Assembly (NCBI RefSeq): GCF_000350225.1
Contig: NW_005179029.1
Coordinates: 1-64,000 of the forward strand
Reading direction: 5' to 3'
DNA: 64,000 nucleotides
Source of the DNA: Chondrus crispus
Lineage: Eukaryota > Rhodophyta > Florideophyceae > Gigartinales > Gigartinaceae
Shown: positions 1 to 10,500 of the stretch, piece by piece
Layout of the letters: the number at the start of each line of letters is the position of its first letter
How positions within the stretch are numbered: position 1 is the first letter of the stretch
Made by a program: the position numbers and the translations under genes
Notes under the pieces: generated by a model
The model's database searches: none
What the model saw: the letters and a program-made list of their open reading frames with translations, nothing else
What the model was told of the DNA's origin: nothing

Positions 1-2307
1 AATCTGCTCCACTAACCTTCCATCGGCTCGCGCTACACACTCATTCACAGGCCGCACCCAAGGCCGAGGTGCGTATCTCTCAATTTCCTCCAGCATCTTT
101 TGCACACAACCTGAATCCCGTGCCTTGTGCTTCACTCGCCCGTATAGTTGAAAGTAAATCCCAGCACTGCTTTCACCACAAAACGGTACACTCAGTCGCG
201 CAGCTCGCATCATCAAAATCATTGCATCCACTGCATCCACTGCATCCTCATCTACACGTCCCCTTCCCACTTTCGAGCTCCCTCTTTTCCGCTTCAAGTC
301 GCTACTCAATCCCTTCACAGCTTCCTCATATTGCCAAACCCCGCCTCTCTGTAGCACTGTCTTCACCCATCGCGCACTCAAAAATAGTCTCTTCAGCTCT
401 TCTACACACCCACCCTGTCTCAGAACACGGTATATGTTCTCGAAAACATATTCCTCCCGTGCGCTCTCGCCCTCTCTGTCTCCGCCCTCACTCATTGCAA
501 GCAACCCTCCTCCTGCCCTGCATACATCCGCCATCTTCTTACACCACTCTTCTACACCCTCTTCCTTCTTCGCTTCTTGCACCGCGAAATCGTGAGTCAG
601 ATCATGCACCCGTAACCCACCACAACCCTTCTCATACTGTATTTCTACTAATCCAACCCTTTCCATCTCCTTTGCACACCATTCCGTCCTCTCGTCGTCC
701 AGCTCCCACAAATCTCCAACCAAACTCAAAGGTATCCGGTCTTGCTTCTTCATAACGCACAGACTCCGGTGCATCTTTCGAAACGAAAACTCACCAACCG
801 CCTCCCCACTGCTCCCCACATTGGACTCCAGGATATCTAGTGACGTATGCAATGTCCCATCCAACGACGAATATCCGTCCTTCGGACTCTTCCCGCGAAT
901 CGTGTTACGACTCTTCATCATCGAAAGATACGCCCCCCATGCTTCTGATACTTCTCCCTCCCATCTTTCCCTCATGTACCTCACACTCGTTCCCGCCACG
1001 TTCAGCGCAAGCGGCAATCCGCCACACATTTCCAGTATTTCACCCACGGCCTCTTTGCATCTCGCATCATCCACTTCCTCTCGATTCGCCTCACTCGCGT
1101 GCACAAGCATGTCAATTGCTTCTTTCCCTACCTTCTCCCTCGACTCGAAAGCAACCCGCTCCCCGATCTGACACAGCTCCCTATCCCTCGTGGAGTACAG
1201 TAGTCTGCTCCTCCTTTCCCCGCTGCCCCCTGCAGTATCAGCCAGAACAGACAACTTTTGAAGGATATTCGCGTCTATATCATTCATCACCCACACATCA
1301 TCAATGATAAACAGACACACATGACTACAAAACCATGCGTGTACCTTCGCTAACACCCTTTCAAACTCGCTCTGCTCTCGCATTTCCGCAGCCGTCTGGA
1401 TGCCACCGGACGCTTCCACAATCACACACAGTTCTTCAATCAGCCGTCCCACGTTTCCGTCTTTCCCCAACGACATGAAGTACACTCCTCCCGAAAACTC
1501 TGCCTTAATCTCAACGTCGTGTGCGATCGCTCGTAGAGCGCATGTCTTCCCGACTCCGCCCTGCCCCACTGCTGTCGCACCCACTTGCTCGTTCCTATCT
1601 CTCTGTAGCACAGCCGCTTTTAGACGCGACTCACACGTGTTCGGTAATCCATCGTTCCCCTGAGAATCAAGCTTCACATATATCGACGAGGCATTACGTT
1701 CGGCTCTTATCAACGCCCTGAACACATCACCCGTTCCTCCCCTGATCGACTTGACGGCCGCGCTTACTTGTTGAATACGATCGTGAAGGCGGTCCGCTTC
1801 TTGCTCGACTGCTGCGCGAGTATCGATGCTCGTGCTTGCTCGTAGAATACGATCGTGAAGGCGGTCCGCTTCTTCCCTGCGTGTCTCTAGGACTTCCTTA
1901 TCTCTCATTGCGGAGCTCATTGCAGAGGCGAACGCACGGAGTCTCTTTTTTGGGTGCTTGCGCTTCTCTGGTACTTTTCTATCTCCCACTGCAGAGGCGA
2001 ACGCACCGAGTCTCGCTTTTGGGTTGTCCGACTCTTTCCGCAGCTCATCGAAGAACTTCAATATGTAGCTATAGAGGCCCTCGATTTCACGTTGGAGCAA
2101 GTCCGTGTGCTGCGACGAAGTTCCATGGATCGGCATGTCTTTCAGCTTGGTGATGTCCGCATACAAGGTGGTGTAGGCGGTGACAATCTCGGTAGAGAGC
2201 GTTTTGTTTTCCTTGTAGGCTTTGTGTCGTTCGATGAGACTTACGATGAGGCAGACGACTTGCTCAACGAGGCCGGTGAGGCCCAAGATACTGTACGGAT
2301 CAGCCAT
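1..2307 (-). CDS. NB-ARC (NLR-type) STAND protein, 3' part outside window
   Basis: The minus strand is open from an ATG at 2307 to the window edge (about 769 codons). It matches, nearly residue for residue, the first ~770 residues of the complete NB-ARC/WD40 gene at 7542-11288. Order seen: a helical N-terminal region, a P-loop (GQGGVGKT, about 1545-1570), a Walker B stretch (LFIIDDVWV, about 1280-1305), a GLPL motif (about 1015-1040) and an MHD-like VHD (about 605). Family knowledge: such STAND NTPases are ligand-triggered oligomerising switches in immunity or self/non-self recognition. The MADP start is preferred because it is shared by both copies while the frame upstream is not. The N-terminal helical region carries two in-frame duplications (24 and 23 codons) absent from the other copy. 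Presence of WD40 repeats beyond the edge is inferred from the paralogue. Confidence 0.85.
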   Translation of the reverse strand, partial: MADPYSILGLTGLVEQVVCLIVSLIERHKAYKENKTLSTEIVTAYTTLYADITKLKDMPIHGTSSQHTDLLQREIEGLYSYILKFFDELRKESDNPKARLGAFASAVGDRKVPEKRKHPKKRLRAFASAMSSAMRDKEVLETRREEADRLHDRILRASTSIDTRAAVEQEADRLHDRIQQVSAAVKSIRGGTGDVFRALIRAERNASSIYVKLDSQGNDGLPNTCESRLKAAVLQRDRNEQVGATAVGQGGVGKTCALRAIAHDVEIKAEFSGGVYFMSLGKDGNVGRLIEELCVIVEASGGIQTAAEMREQSEFERVLAKVHAWFCSHVCLFIIDDVWVMNDIDANILQKLSVLADTAGGSGERRSRLLYSTRDRELCQIGERVAFESREKVGKEAIDMLVHASEANREEVDDARCKEAVGEILEMCGGLPLALNVAGTSVRYMRERWEGEVSEAWGAYLSMMKSRNTIRGKSPKDGYSSLDGTLHTSLDILESNVGSSGEAVGEFSFRKMHRSLCVMKKQDRIPLSLVGDLWELDDERTEWCAKEMERVGLVEIQYEKGCGGLRVHDLTHDFAVQEAKKEEGVEEWCKKMADVCRAGGGLLAMSEGGDREGESAREEYVFENIYRVLRQGGCVEELKRLFLSARWVKTVLQRGGVWQYEEAVKGLSSDLKRKRGSSKVGRGRVDEDAVDAVDAMILMMRAARLSVPFCGESSAGIYFQLYGRVKHKARDSGCVQKMLEEIERYAPRPWVRPVNECVARADGRLVEQI

Positions 2308-3565
2308 GGTGTTTGGGATTAGGGCGTGTTGTTCTGATTTGAATTGGCGGCGGTGGCAAAGCGGCGCTAGCTGCTCTCTATGTCTCCCTCTCTCGGAATC
2401 TTTCTTTCTCTTGTCGTTGCCAGTCGTTGGTAGTCGTTGTGTTTCGTTCTTGGTCGTCTCGCAGAGGGGGCGGGAAAGGTATGCTTCCACATTTCGCGTT
2501 GCGAATAAGTGCAGCGCATTCAGTGGCCCACAGCTGTTTTACGGTAAGTGCCCGCTTGACAGTGAGTTTTGGAGTGATTTCCTACGGTCGTCAAAGGAGA
2601 GGGCGGCGGTTGTGCGGATTGTCGCTGCGGTGTTGGCACATCGTGAGTTTAGTAAGGCTGCTCTCGCGACGCACAAACAAGACTTTTACGTCAGCAGTGG
2701 GAGCTCCAAGGGAATCCAGGGAGGCGTATGATGCAGTATGATGCAGTGCTGTACTCCAGGGGCTTGTGCATCGGTATTACAGTTATGTACTTTACTGTAT
2801 TGCAACGAAAGCCGTACCCTTCCCCTGGTACCCTTCGAAGGGTACCGCAGGACGATACGACTACAGTACCCTCGCGGAGGGCACGTACGGTATCCTGCCT
2901 TAACGTTCCCCCAAAGTGGAGTCATGTGCCGAGTGGGCAGCTGGACTTGCTGGACACCGTCGCAGCGTGAACCGGTCTGTGAGCTTGGATGGACAAGACA
3001 GAAAGCTCGCCCACATGCAAAGTGACGCGCGACTGTCTCAAGCCATACAGTGCCGTGCCGCTGGCAGAGACGGCGTACAAGTAGGTCGCTGAGAGACCCT
3101 AACAGAGGGGCGGCCGAGCAATGAAGCACGGATGCGGACGTGTCCCCCCCACTCCAGGCACATGACACCAGACACATCCTCCTTCTAACCTAGCTCCCCA
3201 TCCCTCGCCGCGATGGCATCCCTGTCGCCCGTCCTTCACAGCAAGTGCACTCCCACTGTGCTTCTGGCGCTATGCAATGGCGTCATCTGCCTCTGCATTG
3301 CAAGCCATACGGGGCCGGGTGGGCGGCGTGGCTCGCCGGGGGCTCGGATGTATGCGGGGACAGGGCCCGCCGCTGCGGGGGACAGATGTGGGACTTCGTC
3401 CCAGAAAAACAAAGGAAATAAATTAAACATTTCGGTGCTGTACTGTAATGATTGTTAATGAACTGTGCAATGGTAAAACTGGGGGTGGGTGAAGGGAGGA
3501 ATGCCGATTTTGTATTTATACGAAGAGGCAGGCGTGCAGAGTCATGATTCACCCACACCTCACGT
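2308..3565. repeat. Upstream flank of NLR copy 1, intact copy of a segmental duplication
   Basis: This stretch is homologous, in order, to pieces found upstream of NLR copy 2: 11289-11654, 17936-18032, 18187-18225, 22408-22997, 25238-25287 and 38200-38276. Here the pieces are contiguous, so it acts as an empty-site reference for the insertions in the second copy. Homology fades shortly after 3560. It probably holds the 5' UTR and promoter of the NLR gene. Open frames inside it start differently in the two copies and look non-coding. Confidence 0.85.
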
Positions 3566-5039
3566 GTACACCAAGTACACGAGTGCCAGAGATCACACCC
3601 TCTTGCAGTTTCGATCCTTCGCCATCTCCTTCACATGTTCACGGACACCGACGCAGCGTTCCTGTCACCACACTGGAAACGGGACTTGCATTGCTTCACC
3701 GCGTGAAGCTCCAGGAGAGTTGCAGTGGTACACAACACACTTTTTCTATTCCCTCCTTCCAAACTTGAACAAACAAAAACAAAACTCACCTCTTTATCTG
3801 TTTTAGTCCTAACCGACTACACCATTCCGCGCGCCCTACATTTCACTGAAACCTACACTCTCCAGCATCAAATCACATCTCATCCATGACATCGATGAAT
3901 GCCGAACAACTCATGAAACGTCGGAGAAGATTTGTTATTCTCAGACTGACTGTAGCGACCATCAACGTCAATTGCACCTCAGCCTTCGACATTCTTGCTA
4001 TTCGCGATGTAGCAGGTACAGTGATAGCCATTTTTTAAATGTAGTAGGCGCTTGAGATTGTTACGCTGACGTTTTGCTGCAGCTTCTCCTCCGGAACGCA
4101 CGGAGGCGACCTTGCTTATCGACGGACGCACGGAGGTGACCGATCTTCTGCTTCAGACACGCGGCGGTGTCCTCTTCAAAGTCTTCTGATTATCCGGATG
4201 CAGCAGTTTTCCGACGCACGGCGGCATCGTCTCCGACGGATGCGTGCTGCAAATGCGAGCGAGCGGTATAGAGAATTCTGAAGAAAAGCATAGATCCATG
4301 TCTTTACTTTGATCAGATCGCAGTTCCGTTATGTTTGCCAGCAGCTTGCGAGGCGGAGCTGCTCAGCCAGTATCTAACTATCTAACTGGAGACTGTTGTT
4401 GTTGACGCAAGCTGCGATACAGAAGGAGAGACACTACAATCATTTTGGCTACAGAATGGGGTGCTCTCTCCACATGCTAACACGAAAGAGTAATCACTTT
4501 TCGCCTGAGCCAAGCAAGGACGAGGTACTCACAGCAGGAGGTGCTACCATCACAATAAGATGTAGTAAGCAAGGAGGAGTTGATCGGTTCTATGTTTGCT
4601 GTACCCATTATCTGTCATGAGAGCCATACGTGCACACATAGCACACGCATGACAGCGCAATTAGATCATCTCTATTCACCGCCGTAACGCAAAACAACCC
4701 ACGCAGTTTCCCCACTCGCGTTCGCGTGTTTATAAAATATATGGCTTGACGTAGGCGGCACGCTACGGGGACAGGGAGATCAGAGACAGAGGCGGCAGGA
4801 AAGTTGTCGGCGGTGTCAGAGGTGTGCGGATCAGTCATTGTGGGGACATTGTACGCAGAGCGCTTATCGAACTCGTCCCCGACGGTGGGTGGGTGGGGCG
4901 CGTCTGGAAAGGGTATTCCGGGACGCGTAGGCGAGGGACGGCATGCGATTATAGGTAATCCCGACGTGTAGCGGGAGTGGCTCCAGGTGGGGAACATGGC
5001 GCCGTTGCCGTGCGTGTGGCCGGCGAGTAAAGTGACGGC
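3566..5039. other. Intergenic, nothing convincing
   Basis: No conserved gene, RNA gene or transposon end was recognised. Short open frames are present (for example 4608-5087 on the minus strand) but show no family motif and run out of the neighbouring GC-rich island. Confidence 0.5.
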
Positions 5040-6105
5040 CTGCATGGAAGGCATGCCCCCCCCTGGAGCCTCTCGGCCGCCAGCCAAGAAGACGGCGCCC
5101 CGGGTGTGCGGCCGCCCGGCGGGAGCGCGCGATCAAAACGCGCGCGCGGCCACCTGTTGCGCCCGGCGGCCTCCCCGCCCGACTTCTGCAGATACAAGTC
5201 GCATTTCAGCTTATCTGGGCCCCCGTCCGCCGCGCGCAACCGCGCCACCTTTCCACGTTCCTACGTCGCCACGCCCCACGCGGGGCGCGGCCGGTCGCAG
5301 TCGCTGAGGTGCGGGCGGATGGCACGTGCCAGCAGGGTAGCGCGAATCGCGCAGCAGTGCGTCTTCTGAGCCGCACATAGCACCGCTGCATGAAGCCCGC
5401 AAACGCTTCCCGTTCAAACCACGCGCGACTCGCAGCGCAAACACCACGCCGCCCTACTTTCGGCTCATGCGCAGCGATGCGCGCATCCCTTTCAAAGTGC
5501 GCGCGTCCCCGCCGCCGCCCCGCACGCCCGAGGCGCGGGCGTCCGGATGCGCGCCGCCGCCGCCGTTGCGCGCGCCCTAACCTCGATGCGCCGTGGCACC
5601 CTCCCCCAGCTCCCCCCCGTCCTCTTCCTTGCGTGGGCCCGCCGCGTTCTATTTTCGTGGCGGATGCTTCCCGGCCGCGACTCTACTTGCTCGCGCGCGC
5701 GCGGGCGTGGCGCATAAAAGTCGGGGCCGCGGCGCGCCGCAATCTGCGGCAACCTTCCCCCCCCCCCTCCCCCCGGAACTGGCAGCGCGCGAGGATGAGC
5801 AGCGGCGGCAGCAGCGGGACGGAGAGCCGGGGCGCGGTGTTGTCGCCGCTGGCGGAGCGCGGCGGCGTCGGGGCGGCAGGGCAGCGGGGCGCGGGCTAGG
5901 CGCGATGTCGCCGTTTTCGGAGGAGTTCCGGCTGCTGCTGGCGGCGATGGAGGCGCCGGCGGTGGGGTGGGGCGCGGCGGCTGACGAGGGCGGCGGGGAG
6001 GGCTCTGATGGTGGGACAGGGGGTGGGCCGGCGGCGCGGAACCGGGCGAGGGAGAGGCAGAGCCGCGAGAGGAGAAGGTGCGGGAGGTGTTGGGGATATC
6101 GCTAC
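5040..6105. promoter_or_regulatory. GC-rich island with a TATA-like box
   Basis: Base composition rises sharply over about 1 kb and falls abruptly at about 6110 into AT-rich DNA. Many CpG and CGCG strings are present. A TATA-like string (CATAAAAG) lies at about 5710-5717, with an ATG-started short ORF at 5905. I read it as a host promoter/5' region. All six frames are open here because of the composition, so the ORFs carry little weight. Confidence 0.4.
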
Positions 6106-6108
6106 TAG
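5905..6108 (+). CDS. Possible truncated host gene start (67 aa)
   Basis: An ATG at 5905 lies about 190 bp downstream of a TATA-like box and opens a 67-residue frame that begins MSPFSEEFRLLLAAMEAP and then becomes Gly/Ala/Arg-rich. The frame stops exactly where GC-rich sequence gives way to AT-rich repeat DNA, so the 3' part of a gene may have been replaced by a repeat. No domain is recognised. It may equally be a chance frame in GC-rich DNA. Confidence 0.2.
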   Translation: MSPFSEEFRLLLAAMEAPAVGWGAAADEGGGEGSDGGTGGGPAARNRARERQSRERRRCGRCWGYRY

Positions 6109-6189
6109 CCCTTTTTAATTAACGAAAATCGCAACTAAATATGCGAATATTTAGGAAAGTGCGCGAAATCCTGTTTCAATTAGCCTAGT

Positions 6190-6284
6190 AATTAAAAGAC
6201 GCTACTAATACTACTAGGGTCGTAATTATGTAATTAAAAGACGTAATTAAGTAATTAGGGTAGTTTAGTAGCGTCTTTAATTAA
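6190..6284. repeat. Inverted repeat in AT-rich block
   Basis: Arms of about 18 bp (6190-6207 and 6266-6284, core AAGACGCTACTA and its complement) are separated by about 60 bp of AATTA-rich sequence. It may be the end of a small MITE that abuts the GC island. No target duplication was identified. Confidence 0.5.
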
Positions 6285-6817
6285 GCGATGTTTGGGTGTT
6301 TGTGCACATCCCTCTCCACCTGTCTCCTGGCCAGGGGGCACTCGGGGAGGGGAAGACGGCGTGGATGCCAGAGGTGGAGCGTGAGAACAAGCGGCTTGTG
6401 CGGCGGACGAGCAGCGGACGAGCAGCGGACGAGCAGCGGGAACGAGGGCGTGGAAGGAGCATTTCTTGCGCCCCTTGTGAATTACAGTAACAGCGAGGAT
6501 AGTTTTCTGCGGAAACGTGTACACGCGTTCCAGCAGAGTTGCAGCTGCCACGGTTGAGTCGAGAAACTCATACAACCTCTTTACTTCGTCCTCTCTACTC
6601 GGACAGCCTATCGTGGTCGGTCTCTCCCTGGGGGCCGCTTGTTTCACCTCTGCCGGCCACGACACTTTCCCTTTTGCCCAGTGGTGATCTCCCACATGTT
6701 TACCGATGCCCCCTGCAGAGACGTTGTTCCTAATTGGATTAAGTGACGAGGCCGACGTTCCGTAAAGGGAGAGGGAAGGACGTTGTCGGATGGCAGAGAC
6801 TTGGCAGGTCGCTGCTT

Positions 6818-6897
6818 GGCACGAAGGAGGCGGGGCACCAAGGAGGAGGGGCACCAAGGAGGAGGGGCACCAAGGAGGAGGGGCACCAAGGAGGAGG
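6818..6897. repeat. Minisatellite, 16 bp x 5
   Basis: Five consecutive copies of a 16-bp unit (GGCACCAAGGAGGAGG). The first copy differs at two positions; the rest are identical. Confidence 0.9.
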
Positions 6898-7458
6898 GGA
6901 ATGGCAGGGGAACAATGTCTGTGCGTCGTGAATGAGACGGAAGCTCAAATTTATGGTAAAAAAATGTCCTAGTTGACATTTTGCAAATTCAATTTTGCAA
7001 ATTCAATTCAAGATACTTGTCATAATCTGTAGTTATTTCTATAGTACAGTATTTTCTATCCTATGGAAATGTTCGGGACCCCAGTTTACAGTACCATAAA
7101 ATTTATGGTAAACTTGAAGAAAAAAGTTGGCCTCGTTTGCCATTATTCTTCTCATACGTGTGGACCTGTGCATGTACCCATCGCCTCTTAACAGTGAGAT
7201 TGGCCCCCCGCCTTGACCCGGTCTGCAACGCCTCTGAACACACCGTTGATGCATGAACATCTTTACTCGCACGCAACTGACGCATCAGATGGCCAGGTGC
7301 CTGCACATTAGTTTTGTTTACTGCACAAGATATTATATTGAGCACAAGAGCGCACGATGAAGGGAAGCAGGTCGGTACTTCATACATACACATACATGGA
7401 CTGCAACCTCCATCAAGCAAGCTTTCCAGGCATTCATAACAAAAACAAAACCCTCCCC

Positions 7459-7478
7459 ACTACTACTACTACTACTAC
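7459..7478. repeat. ACT trinucleotide microsatellite
   Basis: Nearly seven ACT units in a row, 3' of the NLR gene. The rest of 6900-7541 shows only a short direct repeat (TTTTGCAAATTCAA twice, about 6980-7005). Confidence 0.8.
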
Positions 7479-7541
7479 AGCGCACAGTTGCAACGCATTT
7501 CTAATGTCTCGGGCGGCAAGCGTTTAAATGGCTTCTGCAAT

Positions 7542-10500
7542 TTAGACCACTAGCTTCATGATAGCAACCAGACGACTCGACCCTCCGACTGCGACCCCAT
7601 GATCCTGGTCTATCTGCAAGTCTACTGGATCGTCCAACTGGGCCAAGACAGCCTCAGACCCATCCTTTCGCCGTTGCACAATTCCTCCCTCCCTTGAAAA
7701 TAGTCCCGCTCTTGAAAATATTTCTGATGTTCGTCCGGTGCGAGAACCAGTACCCAAGTCTGCCGTCCTCAGGAACTGACTCGCGATTTCTTCCCAATCT
7801 TCTTCCCTCCCGGTATGAAGTGTGATCCCTCTCTCCACGTCCCACACCCGCACGCTCTTGTCCTCCGATCCAGATACCACACGTCTTCCGTCCTCACTTA
7901 TCGCAACGCTAACCACCGCATACGTGTGTCCAACTAACGCGTCCCCGATTTGTGCTCCCGTCTCCACGTCCCACACCCGCACGCTCTTGTCCGCCGATCC
8001 AGATACCACACGCCTTCCGTCCCCACTCATGGCAACGCTATGCACCCCATGCGTGTGTCCGACTAGCGCGTCCCCGACTTGTGTTCCCGTCTCCACGTCC
8101 CACACCCGCATGCTCTTGTCTCGGGATCCAGATACCACATGTCTTCCGTCCCCACTCATCGCAACGCTAGACACATAACTCGTGTGTCCGACTAACGCGT
8201 CCCCGACTTGTGTTCCCGTCTCCACGTCCCACACCCGCATGCTCTTGTCCCGGGATCCAGATACCACACGTCTTCCGTCCCCACTCATCGCAACGCTAGA
8301 CACATAACTCGTGTGTCCGACTAACGCGTCCCCGACTTGTGTTCCCGTCTCCACGTCCCACACCCGCATGCTCTTGTCCCGGGATCCAGATACCACATGT
8401 CTTCCGTCCCCACTCATCGCAACGCTCCACACCCACCCCGTGTGTCCAACTAACGCGTCCCCGACTTGTGCTCCCGTCTCCACGTCCCACACCCGCACAC
8501 TCTTGTCCATCGATCCAGATACCACACGTCTTCCGTCCCCACTTATCGCAACGCTAACCACCACATCCGTGTGTCCAACTAACGCGTGCCCGACTTGTGC
8601 TCCTGTCTCCACGTCCCATACCCGCACGCTCTTGTCCCGGGATCCAGATACCACACGTCTTCCGTCCCCACTCATCCTAACGCAAACCACTCGCGACCTG
8701 TGACCGCGGAAACTTCTTAATACTTTCCTCTCCGACGTACTCCACAGCCTTAACGTCCCGTCATCATATCCCACCACAGCATACCCCTTCCTCTCACAGA
8801 AAGTTGCGCAGGTAGTTTTCGTCACGCTCCATTTTTTTCCAGTCACATCGGTCACTTCGGAGGTTACACTTCCAATGCACATCCGAAAACATGCCCTCAA
8901 ACGCGCACCCCTTTTGTGCCCGCTTGCTTCAAGGTCCCCTGCGTCCTGGCTCTCCGTTTCGAACTCGCCTTCTAATCGAACCATCTTCGTCTCCTTCTCA
9001 GCAGATTGCGTGAAAACTGTTACTTCGGCCCCGGACTTGTCCACCTGACATCCATACATTTCACCACTGGAATCTATGCCCACTTGAATTTCGTGCGCAC
9101 CGTAATATGGCAGAACAATATGGTCCACCAACCTTCCACCGGCTCGCGATACACACTCATTCACAGGCCGCACCCACGGCCGCGGTGCATATCTCTCGAT
9201 TTCCTCCAGCATCTTTTGCACACAACTTGAATCCCGTGCCTTGTGCTTCACTCGTCCATATAGTTGAAAGTAAATCCCAGCACTACTTTCACCGCAAAAC
9301 GGTACACTCAGTCGCGCAGCCCGCATCATCAAAACCATTGCATCCACTGCATCCTCATCTACCGGTCCCATTCCCACCTTCCCGCTTCCTCTTTTCCGCT
9401 TCAACTCTCTACTCAATCCCTTCACAGCTTCCTCGTATTGCCAAACCCCGCCTCTCTGTATCACTGTCTTCACCCATCGCGCACTCAAAAATAGTCTCTT
9501 CAGCTCCTCTACACACCCACCCTGTCTCAGAACACGATATATGTTCTCGAAAACATACTCCCCCCGTGCGCTCTTGCCCTCTCCGTCTCGGCCCTCACTC
9601 ATTTCAAGCAACCCTCCTCCTGCCCTGCATACATCCGCCATCTTCTTACACCACTCTTCTACACCCTCCTTCTTCTTCGCTTCTTGCACCGCGAAATCGT
9701 GAGTCAGATCATGCACCCGCAACCCACCACAACCCTTCTCATACTGCAGTTCCACTAATCCAACCCTTTCCATCTCCTTTGCACACCATTCCGTCCTCTC
9801 GTCGTCCATCTCCCACAAATCTCTAACCAAACTCAAAGGTATCCGGTCTTGCTTCTTCATAACGCACAGACTCCGGTGCATCTTTCGAAACGAAAAATCA
9901 TCAACCGTCTCCCCACCGTTTCCTATATCCGATTCCAGGATATCTAGTGACGTATGCAATGTCCCATCCAACGACGAATATCCGTCCTTCGGACTCTCCC
10001 CGCGAATCGTGTTACGACTCTTCATCCTCGAAAGGTACGCCCCCCATGCTTCTGACACTTCTCCCTCCCATCTTTCCCTCATGTACCTCACACTCGTTCC
10101 CGCCACGTTCAGCGCAAGCGGCAATCCGCCACACATTTCCAGTATTTCACCCACGGCCTCTTTGCATCTCGCATCATCCACTTCGTCTCGATTCGCCTCA
10201 CTCGCGTGCACAAGCATGTCAACTGCTTCTTTCCCTTCCGTCTCCCTCGGCTCGAAAGCAACCCGCTCCCCGATCTGACGCAGCTCCCTATCCCTCGTAG
10301 AGTACAGTAGTCTGCTCCTCCTTTCCCCGCTGCCCCCCGCAGTGTCAGCCAGAACAGACAACTTTTGAAGGATGTTCGCGTCTATATCATTCACCACCCA
10401 CACATCATCAATGATAAACAGACATACATGACTACCAAACCATGCGTGTACTTTCGTTAACACCCTTCCAAACTCGCTCTGCCCTCGCATTTCCGCAGCC

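Noticed and set aside
69-2153. Several plus-strand open frames (for example 69-755, 821-1307, 1836-2322)
   Set aside because: They are antisense shadows of the NB-ARC gene; the minus-strand frame has the recognisable motifs and a matching paralogue.
2686-3177. Open frames within the duplicated upstream region (also 22352-22849)
   Set aside because: The two copies differ by indels that change frame and starts, so no protein is conserved.
4608-5087. Minus-strand 159-codon frame
   Set aside because: No family motif, and it starts in GC-rich DNA where all frames are open.
7815-8700. Regular direct repeats that might be taken for a CRISPR array
   Set aside because: The 129-bp period encodes WD40 repeats with frame kept throughout, and there are no unique spacers.
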